A stretch of 50,842 nt of DNA from NCBI GenBank assembly GCA_002721895.1, contig PBLV01000010.1, forward strand, positions 1 to 50,842, given 5' to 3'. The notes below the pieces were generated by a model. It made no database searches. It worked only from the letters and a program-made list of their open reading frames with translations, and was not told the origin of the DNA. Shown in pieces: positions 1 through 8,273 of this stretch. The stretch comes from Verrucomicrobiales bacterium. GTDB lineage: Bacteria > Verrucomicrobiota > Verrucomicrobiae > Limisphaerales > UBA1100. The translations under genes were made by a program, and so were the position numbers. Within the stretch, counting starts at the first letter, position 1, and each line of letters starts with the position of its first letter.

Positions 1-1008
1 CTCATCCGCAGCATGCACACCGGTGTGAACAATCACGGCCAGTCCATCCACGCGATGAACAGCGGCCGCACCGTCAAGGGCCGGCCCGCGCTGGGCAGCT
101 GGCTCACCTACGGGCTCGGAACGGAAAATCAAAACCTGCCCGCCTACATGGTGTTGCGCGATCCGGTCAACATCCCGGTGGAAGGCGTGCTGAATTGGTC
201 ACCCGGTTTTCTGCCCAGCCTTTATCAAGGCACCGTCGTCCGCGCGCGGGAACCACGCATTTTGAATCTCAATCCGCCTGCCGAATTGCAGGGGAAGCCG
301 CAGGAAAACTTTCTGGATTTTCTCGGCCAACTGAATGCCGGCAGCCAAAAGACCGGCGAGCTGGATCTCGAGGCGCGCATCGCCAGCTTCGAGCTCGCCG
401 CCCGCATGCAGACCGCCGCGGCTGATGTGATGGATATCTCCGGCGAAAGCGATGCCACCAAGAAGATGTACGGCATTGATGATCCCGCCACGAAGGATTT
501 CGGCACGCGCTGTCTCATCGCACGGCGACTTGTTGAGCGCGGCGTGCGGTTCATCCAAGTGTTTACCAAGAACCAGTACTGGGATCATCACGGCAATATC
601 ACCAACGCCCTGCCGGCGTCCTGCAAAAAAATCGACCGACCTATTGCCGGCCTCATCAAGGATCTCAAGGGCCGAGGTCTGCTCGACAGCACGGTCGTCC
701 ATTGGGGCGGCGAGATGGGCCGGCTGCCCGTGGTGCAAAACGAAAAGAGCCCCGGCCGCGACCACAACACCTACGGCTTTTCCATGTGGCTCGCTGGCGG
801 TGGCTTCAAGGGCGGTCATATTCACGGTGCCACCGACGAATGGGGCCACCGCGCTGTGTCGGACATCGTCAATCACTACGATTACCACGCCACTCTGCTC
901 CATCTCTTCGGCCTCAACCACGAACAACTCACCTACAAACGCGCCGCCCAGGAACAATCGCTCATCGATGGGCAGAAGGCTCGGGTGGTGAAGGAACTCT
1001 TGGCGTGA
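1..1008 (+). CDS. DUF1501 family protein, 5' end cut by window edge
   Basis: The reading frame is open from base 1 and ends at TGA 1006-1008, so this is the C-terminal two thirds (about 335 residues) of a DUF1501 protein; the ATG at 13 is internal. The family has a sulfatase/alkaline-phosphatase-like fold and is abundant in Planctomycetes and Verrucomicrobia; its substrate is not established. Visible family landmarks are LIRSMHTG at the start, RCLIARRLVERGVRF in the middle, VVHWGGEMGR and the GRDHN motif followed by WLAGGGFKGG near the end. It is closely similar to the next gene across its whole visible length, including block-for-block motif order, so the two are tandem paralogues. The missing N-terminus probably carried a Tat-type signal like its neighbour. 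Identity as DUF1501 is firm; enzymatic role is unknown. Confidence 0.9.
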   Translation, partial: LIRSMHTGVNNHGQSIHAMNSGRTVKGRPALGSWLTYGLGTENQNLPAYMVLRDPVNIPVEGVLNWSPGFLPSLYQGTVVRAREPRILNLNPPAELQGKPQENFLDFLGQLNAGSQKTGELDLEARIASFELAARMQTAAADVMDISGESDATKKMYGIDDPATKDFGTRCLIARRLVERGVRFIQVFTKNQYWDHHGNITNALPASCKKIDRPIAGLIKDLKGRGLLDSTVVHWGGEMGRLPVVQNEKSPGRDHNTYGFSMWLAGGGFKGGHIHGATDEWGHRAVSDIVNHYDYHATLLHLFGLNHEQLTYKRAAQEQSLIDGQKARVVKELLA

Positions 1009-1018
1009 AAAATTCACC

Positions 1019-1082
1019 ACAGAGGCACAGAGACCACAGAGATTTTTTCTCATTCAATTCTCGGTGGTCTCTGTGCCTCTGT
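1019..1082. repeat. Perfect 19-bp inverted repeat of the ACAGAGGCACAGAG type
   Basis: Arms 1019-1037 and 1064-1082 are exact reverse complements (ACAGAGGCACAGAGACCAC on the left) separated by 26 bases. It fills nearly the whole gap between the two DUF1501 genes. Sequences of this ACAGAGGCACAGAG kind are, from memory, frequent between genes in many environmental bacterial genomes and often yield spurious protein calls. It could act as a transcript-end or mRNA-stabilising hairpin, but no T-run follows it. Confidence 0.85.
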
Positions 1083-1094
1083 AGTTAAAAAATA

Positions 1095-2528
1095 ATGAAC
1101 GACTACTTCAATCGCCGCCAGTTTCTCGCCCGCAACACCATGGGCATCGGCAGCCTCGCGTTGGCGTGGCTCTTGCAGCACGAAAAACTGCTCGGCACCC
1201 CCAAGGACATCCCGCGTGGGCAACGCCGATTTGACCTGAAGCCCAAGCAGCCGCACTTCGCTCCACGCGCCAAGGCGATGATTTCCCTGTTCATGCACGG
1301 CGGCCCGAGCCACATGGACCTCACCGACCCCAAGCCCGAGCTGCAGCGCTGCGATGGCATGGACTACGGCGGCAGTGTGCAGTACAGCTTCGCCAATGAG
1401 GCCAGTCGCAAGCTCCTTGGCAGCCCGTGGCAATTCAAGAAACACGGCCAATGCGGCATGGACTTCAGCGAGTTGCTGCCGAACACCGCGAAGATCGCCG
1501 ACGACCTTTGCCTCATTCGCAGCATGCACACCGGCCACAACGGCCACGAGGTCTCCATCCGCTACATCAACGCCGGCATCCCGGGCGTCATCGGTCGGCC
1601 CAGCCTCGGCGCGTGGCTCACCTACGGTCTCGGCAGCGAAAACGACGAGCTGCCCGCCTACATGGTGCTCAAGGACCCCGGCGGCAAACCGGTCGACGGC
1701 AATCACAACTGGAGCAACGGCTGGTTGCCAAGCCTGTACCAGGGCACCGTCCTGCGCGCCAAGGAACCGCGAATCTTCAACCTCAACGCGCCCGCACATT
1801 TACTCGGCACACCGCAGGAAAATTTCCTGAATTTCCTCAGCGATCTCAATACCGACCAATCCGGCGCGTTGCCCAATGAGGATGCGCTCGAGTCGCGCAT
1901 CGCCAGCTTTGAACTCGCCGCCCGCATGCAGACTGCCGCCAAGGAAGCCCTCGATATCAGCGACGAAAGCGAGGCCACCAAAAAGCTTTACGGCATCGAT
2001 CAAAACGAAACCAAGGAATACGGCACCCGCTGCCTCATTGCCCGGCGCCTCGTCGAGCGCGGCGTACGTTTCGTGCAGCTCTTCCTCAACGGCCAACCGT
2101 GGGACAACCACGAAAACATCCACGCCAGCCTGCCCAGCATTTGCCGCCGCACCGACCAACCCACTGCCGCCCTCGTCACCGATTTAAAACAACGCGGCCT
2201 GCTCGACAGCACCGTTGTCCATTGGGGCGGCGAGATTGGCCGGCTGCCGGTCGTGCAATCCCGCAGCAAACCCGGCCGCGACCACAACGGCCAGGGCTTC
2301 AGCACCTGGCTCGCAGGTGGCGGCTTCAAGGGCGGCACCATCTACGGTGAAACTGACGAAGTCGGCCACCGCGCCGCCGTCGACAAAGTCACCGCCAACG
2401 ATTATCAGGCCACCCTCCTCCACCAATTCGGCCTAGACCACGAACAACTCACCTTCCACCACGGCGGCCAATCCCAAAAACTCACCAACGGCCGCCCCGC
2501 GCGCGTTGTCAAAGAGATTCTCGCTTGA
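1095..2528 (+). CDS. DUF1501 family protein with Tat-like signal
   Basis: Complete 477-residue DUF1501 protein, a usual length for the family. The N-terminus has a twin-arginine type motif, NRRQFLARN at residues 6-14, followed by a hydrophobic stretch (MGIGSLALAWLL), so export by the Tat pathway is likely. Later landmarks match the upstream paralogue: FMHGGPSHMD near residue 77, LIRSMHTG, ELAARMQTA, RRLVERGVRF, VVHWGGEIGR, GRDHN and a closing ARVVKEILA. In other genomes such genes often sit beside DUF1549/DUF1553 cytochrome-like genes; here the upstream partner is outside the window. ATG 1095 is chosen because it gives the Tat motif directly. No good Shine-Dalgarno is visible. The function beyond a sulfatase-like fold is unknown. 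Confidence 0.93.
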   Translation: MNDYFNRRQFLARNTMGIGSLALAWLLQHEKLLGTPKDIPRGQRRFDLKPKQPHFAPRAKAMISLFMHGGPSHMDLTDPKPELQRCDGMDYGGSVQYSFANEASRKLLGSPWQFKKHGQCGMDFSELLPNTAKIADDLCLIRSMHTGHNGHEVSIRYINAGIPGVIGRPSLGAWLTYGLGSENDELPAYMVLKDPGGKPVDGNHNWSNGWLPSLYQGTVLRAKEPRIFNLNAPAHLLGTPQENFLNFLSDLNTDQSGALPNEDALESRIASFELAARMQTAAKEALDISDESEATKKLYGIDQNETKEYGTRCLIARRLVERGVRFVQLFLNGQPWDNHENIHASLPSICRRTDQPTAALVTDLKQRGLLDSTVVHWGGEIGRLPVVQSRSKPGRDHNGQGFSTWLAGGGFKGGTIYGETDEVGHRAAVDKVTANDYQATLLHQFGLDHEQLTFHHGGQSQKLTNGRPARVVKEILA

Positions 2529-2536
2529 GAACAGGC

Positions 2537-2566
2537 TTGCTGGCACATCCTGTTTGTCGCTAAACC
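2537..2566 (+). promoter_or_regulatory. Candidate promoter for the beta-propeller gene
   Basis: TTGCTG at 2537-2542, an 18-base spacer, then TAAACC at 2561-2566, seven bases before ATG 2574. The -10 match is partial, so this is tentative. The -35 box begins 37 bases before the start codon and no Shine-Dalgarno is present, fitting a leaderless or near-leaderless mRNA. Confidence 0.3.
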
Positions 2567-2573
2567 TGTCCCA

Positions 2574-4175
2574 ATGAGCGCCGACGAAACGCCGGAGAAA
2601 AGTGGACCTGTTCCGGAAGATGAAAATCTGGAGGCTGATGCTTCCATTTCCGAGGAGGTAGCCAGTCTTGATGAGGATCAATCCCTCGCGCAACCCTCGC
2701 GTTTGGCGGCGTACCTTTGCCCGCCCTGGGGGATCGTACAGCTTTGGCGAATGCCGGGTGACGCACTGGGAAAGGCCATAGGGACGGGGGGGTTGCTGGC
2801 GTTCATGGTGCTTTATGCGGGGGTGGTGGTATTTGTTTTAAAACAAGCCGGCGTTGTCTCCGTGGAATGGCGGGGAGCCGGCTACCCGAGTATTATTTGG
2901 ACTTGGAACCGCGCCTCGGCAAATTACAGGGAGCTTGAGGCGCACCGCGAGGCGCAGGCGGCGCAGACTCAAGATGGTCTGCGGTTTAAAACCGGTGCGC
3001 CATGGCCCGGCTTTCGCGGGGCGAAACGAGATGGCATTTCCCGCGAAACAATCCGGCTTGATTGGGACCAAGCCCAGCCCAAGAAACTTTGGTTGCAACC
3101 ATCGGGTGAAGGGCATTCTTCGTTTGCGGTTGCGAACGGCCGCGCCTTTACGCAGGAACAACGGCGAGGAAAAGAGGCCGTCGTGGCTTACCACCTGGAA
3201 ACGGGGCGTGAGTTGTGGAAACACGAATACCGCGCTGAGTTCAACGACGAATGGAAGATGGGGGACATTGGCCCAAGGGCAACGCCCGTTTGGGACAATG
3301 GACGGGTGTTTGCCCTGGGTGCGGAGGGGCATTTGTTTTGCCTCGCCGAGAAGACGGGCGAGGTGGATTGGGAAAAGCATGTCTTCAAGCTTGCCGACAG
3401 CGGCAATCTTCCCTTCGGCATGGCGGCGTCGCCCCTGGTGGTGGGGGATCTTTTAATCGTTCCCGCGGGCAGCAGTCGACACTCTCTGTTGGCGTTGGAC
3501 AAGACCAACGGTAGTGTGGTCTGGAAATCCCCCGTCGGGATGGGCGCCTACACTTCGCCCAGCGTTGCCGTGCTGAACGGGGTGAAGCAAATCCTGATCA
3601 CGGGTGCGGAGGGCATCAAGGGCATATCGCTTGAGGGGGGCAAGGTGTTGTGGGGTTTTCCGTGGGATGTCTCCCACAACAACAACATCGCCCAGCCGAT
3701 TGCCATTGATGACCACCGGGTTTTTATCAGTGCTGGATATGGCAAGGGATGTGCCATGCTGGACTTAAAGAACGAAGGCGGCCAATGGAGCGTTGGGGAA
3801 CTCTGGAGAAACCGTTTCATGAAAAATAAGTTTTCCAGTTCGGTCTACCTTGATGGATTTATTTACGGTCTTGATGACACCATCTTGGCCTGTCTCGATG
3901 CCGAGACGGGCCAGCGAAAATGGAAGGGAGAACGCTACGGCTATGGCCAACTGCTCATGGTCGGTGAACATCTGGTGATTGTTTCCGGGACAGAGGGCGA
4001 TCTTGCCCTAGTCAAGGCATCTCCAGAGGAGCCTGTTGAGATTGCCCGTTTCGCGGCGCTGGGAACTCGGACGTGGAATCATCCGGTCATCGCCGATGGT
4101 CGGCTGCTCATTCGCAATGCCAAGTCCATGGCCTGCTACGATGTGTCCTCCTCACCGTCTGCCGTCCAGCCATAG
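2574..4175 (+). CDS. Membrane-anchored PQQ-like beta-propeller protein
   Basis: A 533-residue protein with an acidic N-terminal tail (about residues 1-45), one membrane segment around residues 66-90 (LLAFMVLYAGVVVFVLKQAG) and a large exported C-terminal domain. That domain opens with the WPGFRGAKRDG signature of planctomycete/verrucomicrobial PQQ-like repeat proteins and contains several propeller blades of the type AxxxETGxxxWK, for example YHLETGRELWKHE, LAEKTGEVDWEKH and LDAETGQRKWKGE. Such proteins form a six-to-eight-bladed propeller, and most are not proven to bind PQQ. The 3' end overlaps the convergent comEC 3' end by 24 bases. Start ATG 2574 has no Shine-Dalgarno. Likely an envelope binding or assembly protein; the ligand is unknown. 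Confidence 0.85.
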   Translation: MSADETPEKSGPVPEDENLEADASISEEVASLDEDQSLAQPSRLAAYLCPPWGIVQLWRMPGDALGKAIGTGGLLAFMVLYAGVVVFVLKQAGVVSVEWRGAGYPSIIWTWNRASANYRELEAHREAQAAQTQDGLRFKTGAPWPGFRGAKRDGISRETIRLDWDQAQPKKLWLQPSGEGHSSFAVANGRAFTQEQRRGKEAVVAYHLETGRELWKHEYRAEFNDEWKMGDIGPRATPVWDNGRVFALGAEGHLFCLAEKTGEVDWEKHVFKLADSGNLPFGMAASPLVVGDLLIVPAGSSRHSLLALDKTNGSVVWKSPVGMGAYTSPSVAVLNGVKQILITGAEGIKGISLEGGKVLWGFPWDVSHNNNIAQPIAIDDHRVFISAGYGKGCAMLDLKNEGGQWSVGELWRNRFMKNKFSSSVYLDGFIYGLDDTILACLDAETGQRKWKGERYGYGQLLMVGEHLVIVSGTEGDLALVKASPEEPVEIARFAALGTRTWNHPVIADGRLLIRNAKSMACYDVSSSPSAVQP

Positions 4176-6632
4176 CGTCCTGCCAGCAGCGTCGATGATT
4201 CGCCATTTACCCGGTTTGATCTCCACGCGCATGCCGCCTTTACGCGTAGTGTAAAAAACCTCTGCCCCTGCCCGGCTCATGCGGGTGCGGAATGATTTGG
4301 TCGTGCGTTCGTCCACGGGGAACTGGGAATCATGGACAAGGATGACCTTGGGCTGGATGGCATCGAGCAGCCAGGGTTGCAGCGGCTCCCCAAAGTTTGG
4401 AAAACTGGTGATGACCAGATCGGCGGTGAGGTTGTCAATTCGGTGCACCAGAGATTCCTGTCCAAGCTCACCAAGATCCGCCAACAGTAGAACGCGTACA
4501 TTGTTAAAGGTCGCACGGAGCACCAGCGCGTCGTCGATGCTGCGACGATGGTCTTCATCCCTGGGTGGATGCAGCACCTTCCAGTCCCCCACGTGATCCC
4601 CGGCACTGACAATCCGGGCCACATTCGACCTTTGCTCCAGCCACGAGGTGGCCGCCTTGCTGTAGGGCGAATGGGTTTTCGCGTGGCTTCGGAAAACTGC
4701 GTTGGGTGGAAGTTTTTGAAACAAGTTGGTGAAACCTCCGATTTGGTGCTTGGTTCCATGAGTCATGGTCACGTTGTCCAGCGCGTCCACCCCGCGCGAT
4801 CGCAGAACCGGAAGAACCGTGAAGTTGATGCTGCCCGCCGGGCCGGTGTCGATAAGGAGGTTTGGGCCTCCCCTGAATGATTCCTGAAAAACAGCTGGTG
4901 TGTTTGGGATCAGGGTCAACCGTGCCGCTTCACGGTCCGTCAAAAGTGCCTGCCATCCGAACAAGGCCAGCAAAGTGAGAACCACACAAGTCCATCGGCG
5001 GATCTTTTCGCGGAACAAAAATCCGGATCCCAAGCCGAAAAAGATCGCATAGTACACGCCCATGAACCAGCCACTTGGGGCACGGACAAATTCAAAGGCA
5101 CCCGGCAGGGATGCCGCCCACTCGCTGGTGATCATCATGCAACGCATGAAAAACCAAGCCGAGTGATTGAACAACTCCGACACAAACGGCAACAGTGCGC
5201 CCGTGAAAAGGCTCCCCAAACAGCTCATCAAGGCAAACATGCCGCAGGTGACAACCGGGACATTGGCTAGGAGGGCAGAGGGGGTGAACAGGTGAAAATA
5301 GTAGGCAATGATCGGTGCTGAGGCCAACCATGCTACGAGTGAGACAGCCAAGGCATTTATCCCCCAGAACGCCAACCACATGGCCGCACGGCGCCACCGG
5401 GGCCATAGTGCGCGCGGCAGAAGGGGGTCGGTGGAAATCCAAGGGCGCAGTCGGTCAATCAAGGGCGGAAGCACCAGTGCAAGCGCAAGCACCACCGTGA
5501 ACGACAATTGAAAACTGGCCTGAAATAACTGTCGGGGATCCCAAGCCAGAATCAAGAGCGCTGCCGCACCGATGGAATTCAACAGATCTACCGGCCGGTT
5601 AAGGGACCATCCCGCGATGATGAGGGTCATCATGATGGTTGCGCGCACCGCAGATGGCTGCCAGCCGGTGGCGGCGGCATAAAACCAAAGCATCGGGATA
5701 GCGATCCAAGCCACGCGTCCGCGCCGTACGCGCAATACCCGCAGTAGACCTACTAGAATAGCGGCCACCATGCCGATATGGAGTCCAGAGATGGCAAAGA
5801 GATGCATAGTGCCCGATTGCATAAAGGGCATCTTGACCTCGCCTGTGAGTGCTGTTCTCCACCCGAGAGACATAGCCCACAGAAGTTCCAAGGCTTCATC
5901 CCGTTCCGGAAGGCTGCGCGCGAGGTTGGTCATGGCCCATGTCCGGAAATGATCACTCAAGGGTCTGGGCGGATGCGGCGTGTCGAGGAGGTTCCATTGG
6001 GTGAAGCGGTCAGTCCGCAGTTCGTAATGAATGCCTCGTAGCGCGAGCAGTCGTCTTTGATCCAACAGGCCGGGAGCCGCCGCCGGAGGTGGACGCGTAA
6101 GAACACCGTCCACCTCAACGTGGCGTCCACGATAGAAGCCGCGGTCTGGCGGTTTTGAGAATGTGGCTAAAACCCGGCCGCTGGCTGACTGCCATTCACC
6201 ATTTTCAGCCAGAGCTGCGGCATCAATTCTGGCCAGCCAGCGATTGCCGCGTTGTTCCGGTGTGTTGGCCAAACGGCCACGAAGGGTTGCATCACGTGGG
6301 GTGTCGCCAGCCAGCATCCGCAGGTCGTTTGGCCACAGCACGGACGTGTGCAGCGCGTGATTGGTCCAACCCGCAAGGACCAGGAACAAGGCCATGAGGA
6401 TCGGTCGCAGGCGGGCACTGAACAGTGCGGCCAATCGCGCGGGGTGGGCGTACAGGTTTGCCCGTTGCATCGCCGCCACATCGGCCACGTGGTTAATCCA
6501 GATAAAAGCCAGAACGGCTAAGCCCGTTGCGGCGGCAAAGGTGAGCAGCAGCAAGGGTGCTGCGGGCTGGAATTCGCCCAGTACCACGCCGCCGCAATAC
6601 CAGGCGGCGGCGTGGAACAGGGGGCGGCGCAT
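4152..6632 (-). CDS. comEC: ComEC/Rec2-family DNA uptake channel
   Basis: An 826-residue polytopic membrane protein expected to move single-stranded DNA across the inner membrane during transformation. The order is an N-terminal membrane/OB-like region, the Competence domain from about residue 240 with MHLFAISGLHIGM near 280 and QPSAVRATIMM further on, and a C-terminal metallo-beta-lactamase-like domain from about 560. NLLIDTGP near 594 is intact, but the metal-binding segment that should read HxDxDH reads THGTKHQIGG, so most ligands are replaced. The frame extends to 6719, but ATG 6632 is preferred because the longer form would overlap pdxJ and the sequence from MRRPLFHAAAW resembles a normal N-terminus. 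No other competence gene is in the window. Confidence 0.88.
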   Translation of the reverse strand: MRRPLFHAAAWYCGGVVLGEFQPAAPLLLLTFAAATGLAVLAFIWINHVADVAAMQRANLYAHPARLAALFSARLRPILMALFLVLAGWTNHALHTSVLWPNDLRMLAGDTPRDATLRGRLANTPEQRGNRWLARIDAAALAENGEWQSASGRVLATFSKPPDRGFYRGRHVEVDGVLTRPPPAAAPGLLDQRRLLALRGIHYELRTDRFTQWNLLDTPHPPRPLSDHFRTWAMTNLARSLPERDEALELLWAMSLGWRTALTGEVKMPFMQSGTMHLFAISGLHIGMVAAILVGLLRVLRVRRGRVAWIAIPMLWFYAAATGWQPSAVRATIMMTLIIAGWSLNRPVDLLNSIGAAALLILAWDPRQLFQASFQLSFTVVLALALVLPPLIDRLRPWISTDPLLPRALWPRWRRAAMWLAFWGINALAVSLVAWLASAPIIAYYFHLFTPSALLANVPVVTCGMFALMSCLGSLFTGALLPFVSELFNHSAWFFMRCMMITSEWAASLPGAFEFVRAPSGWFMGVYYAIFFGLGSGFLFREKIRRWTCVVLTLLALFGWQALLTDREAARLTLIPNTPAVFQESFRGGPNLLIDTGPAGSINFTVLPVLRSRGVDALDNVTMTHGTKHQIGGFTNLFQKLPPNAVFRSHAKTHSPYSKAATSWLEQRSNVARIVSAGDHVGDWKVLHPPRDEDHRRSIDDALVLRATFNNVRVLLLADLGELGQESLVHRIDNLTADLVITSFPNFGEPLQPWLLDAIQPKVILVHDSQFPVDERTTKSFRTRMSRAGAEVFYTTRKGGMRVEIKPGKWRIIDAAGRTLWLDGRR

Positions 6633-6696
6633 GTTTAACAGTGTTGCGCGTGGGCATGGGGTTGGCAAGCCGCGGGTTTTGCCGTAGCGTCTGGCC
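6633..6696. promoter_or_regulatory. Bidirectional comEC/pdxJ promoter sharing one -35 box
   Basis: The 64-base divergent gap has TTGGCAA at 6662-6668. Read forward it gives TTGGCA, a 17-base spacer, TAGCGT at 6685-6690 and then six bases to the pdxJ ATG. Read in reverse it gives TTGCCA, a 17-base spacer, AACACT (6645-6640) and seven bases to the comEC ATG. Both ATGs lie 35-36 bases from the shared box and neither has a Shine-Dalgarno. The forward -10 is fair, the reverse one weak. Confidence 0.45.
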
Positions 6697-7437
6697 ATGC
6701 TGAAGCTCGGGGTGAACATCGATCACGTGGCCACGTTGCGTCAGGTACGTTATCGCGGCCAGCGGCAGGGCGAGCCGTGCCCCGTCGAGGCGGCGATGGA
6801 GGCCGAGGCGGCGGGCGCGCATGGCATCACCGCGCATCTGCGGGAGGACCGGCGACATATTCAGGACTCCGACATGAAGGCGCTTCGGGCGGCGGTGGAT
6901 ACGCGCCTGAATTTCGAGATGGCAAACTCTGCGCCCATCGTGCGGTTTGCATTGCGGCTCAAGCCGGATGTGGCTTGCCTGGTGCCGGAGAAACGCGAGG
7001 AACTGACGACCGAGGGTGGTTTGGACGTGGCTGGAAAGCTGCGGGGCATTCGCGGCACGTGCAAAAAAATGAACGAGGTGGGCATTGAGGTAAGCCTGTT
7101 TATTGATCCGGAACCGGCACAGGTTGAGGCGGCGGCAAAGTCGGGAGCACAGTTTATTGAGCTGCACACTGGGGCCTACGCAGAGAAGTTTGTCAACGCG
7201 CGCCATCGACGGCGCGAACTCAACCGGCTGATTGCCGCCGCCACCCATGCGCATGCCCTCGGTTTGCGGGTGAACGCGGGGCACGGGTTAAACTATGAAA
7301 ACCTTCCGCATCTGCATGCTGTGCCGCATTTGGAGGAATTAAACATCGGCCACAGCCTCATCAGTCGCGCCGTATCCGTGGGGCTGTCCAAGGCAGTGAA
7401 GGAAATGCTGCGCCTGATGAAAGGCTATCGCGGATGA
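6697..7437 (+). CDS. pdxJ: Pyridoxine 5'-phosphate synthase
   Basis: PdxJ condenses 3-amino-2-oxopropyl phosphate with 1-deoxy-D-xylulose 5-phosphate to form pyridoxine 5'-phosphate, the ring-closing step of the DXP-dependent vitamin B6 pathway, in the cytoplasm. The 246-residue length is normal. Family signatures are plain: LGVNIDHVATLRQ at the N-terminus, GITAHLREDRRHI near residue 45, NFEMA, VSLFIDP, ELHTGAYA, and the C-terminal NAGHGLNYEN with EELNIGHSLISRA, which line the phosphate-binding TIM barrel. The start ATG 6697 sits directly at the expected distance from the promoter and lacks a Shine-Dalgarno. Its stop overlaps the acpS start by four bases (ATGA), implying translational coupling; the pdxJ-acpS pair is common in bacteria. 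Confidence 0.97.
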   Translation: MLKLGVNIDHVATLRQVRYRGQRQGEPCPVEAAMEAEAAGAHGITAHLREDRRHIQDSDMKALRAAVDTRLNFEMANSAPIVRFALRLKPDVACLVPEKREELTTEGGLDVAGKLRGIRGTCKKMNEVGIEVSLFIDPEPAQVEAAAKSGAQFIELHTGAYAEKFVNARHRRRELNRLIAAATHAHALGLRVNAGHGLNYENLPHLHAVPHLEELNIGHSLISRAVSVGLSKAVKEMLRLMKGYRG

Positions 7438-7811
7438 TCGTGGGAATCGGCATTGACCTCATAGAGGTTGCCCGCGTGCGCGACTCCCATGAGCGTTTTG
7501 GCGAGGTTTTTCTGAACCGGATTCTACTGCCGGGGGAGATCGAATACTGTCTCGGACATACGCATCCTGCACCGCATTTGGCCGCGCGGTTTGCAGCCAA
7601 GGAAGCCATCGGCAAGGCGTTTGGCACTGGGATTGGCGAAAAGTTCGGCTGGCACGACGCTGAGATTGCCCGGAGTGAATCCGGCCAGCCGCACGTGATC
7701 CTCAACGCCAAGGGCATGGCACTGGCCAGCCGCTTGGGCGGGGCAACCGTTCATGTCAGTTTGAGCCACCTGAAGGATCACGCGTGCGCCGTGGCGGTTC
7801 TGGAAGGATAA
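7434..7811 (+). CDS. acpS: Holo-[acyl-carrier-protein] synthase
   Basis: AcpS transfers the 4'-phosphopantetheine arm of coenzyme A to a serine of acyl carrier protein, activating it for fatty acid synthesis. The 125-residue length is normal for the trimeric bacterial type. The two Mg-binding signatures are present: MIVGIGIDLIEVAR at residues 1-14 (Asp8) and AARFAAKEAIGKAFGTG near residues 45-62 with the metal-binding Glu in FAAKEA. The C-terminal VHVSLSHLKDHACAVAVLE is the usual final strand-helix segment. The gene overlaps pdxJ by four bases and is probably translated by re-initiation. The downstream gap to the next, opposite-strand gene is only 26 bases and shows no clear terminator. Confidence 0.96.
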   Translation: MIVGIGIDLIEVARVRDSHERFGEVFLNRILLPGEIEYCLGHTHPAPHLAARFAAKEAIGKAFGTGIGEKFGWHDAEIARSESGQPHVILNAKGMALASRLGGATVHVSLSHLKDHACAVAVLEG

Positions 7812-7837
7812 GGGTAAGGGTCGGGCGCGAGGGACGT

Positions 7838-8116
7838 TTAGTCCTTCAGCCATTGGCGTGCGGCTTGACTGAGAGTGCCGGGATTTTTTTGAACCATATC
7901 TTTGAGCACCTCCATGGTCACGCGTTCAGGATGCTGGGTTTGCTGCTGAAAGTCCATCACCAGCTTTTGCTTTTTCTGCTGGATCACCTCCACCTGCTCT
8001 TCACGCGCCTGGTCGGCCTCCAGTTCAATCAGCAACTCGCGTCGCCGACGTTTCTCTTCCGCCTTTTCCCGTGCCAGGCGCAGTTGCTCGTCCAAAGAAT
8101 TTGTGTCGTCTGACAT
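7838..8116 (-). CDS. Small coiled-coil protein with FliF-tail-like C-terminus
   Basis: A 92-residue soluble protein not assigned to a named family. Residues about 8-55 are highly charged (EQLRLAREKAEEKRRRREL) and predicted to be a long helix or coiled coil. The last 25 residues, with MVQKNPGTLSQAARQWLKD, resemble the C-terminal FliG-binding tail of the flagellar M-ring protein FliF (pattern NPxxxAxxxRxWL). No flagellar gene lies nearby. The frame is open further upstream to 8254, but ATG 8116 (MSDDTNSLDEQ) begins the structured part and is preferred. It lies 157 bases downstream of leuD on the same strand and may have its own promoter. Function unknown; the FliF likeness is a pattern-level inference. 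Confidence 0.65.
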   Translation of the reverse strand: MSDDTNSLDEQLRLAREKAEEKRRRRELLIELEADQAREEQVEVIQQKKQKLVMDFQQQTQHPERVTMEVLKDMVQKNPGTLSQAARQWLKD

Positions 8117-8273
8117 GTTCAAATATCCCTGCCCTGTAATCGGCCGGATGCCAACCAGACTTGAATGGTAAATTGGGGAGCCATTGGAAATCCAAACAAT
8201 TCTTCTATCTTCCTCTGCTAGTGTTCGGTGCGTGCTCCAGCTCGGCTCTCGCAAAATGAAATCCGAATTCGTT

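Noticed and set aside
199..1053. Long minus-strand frame opposite the first DUF1501 gene
   Set aside because: It is a codon-bias shadow of the plus-strand gene and runs into the palindrome; the protein has no recognisable motifs.
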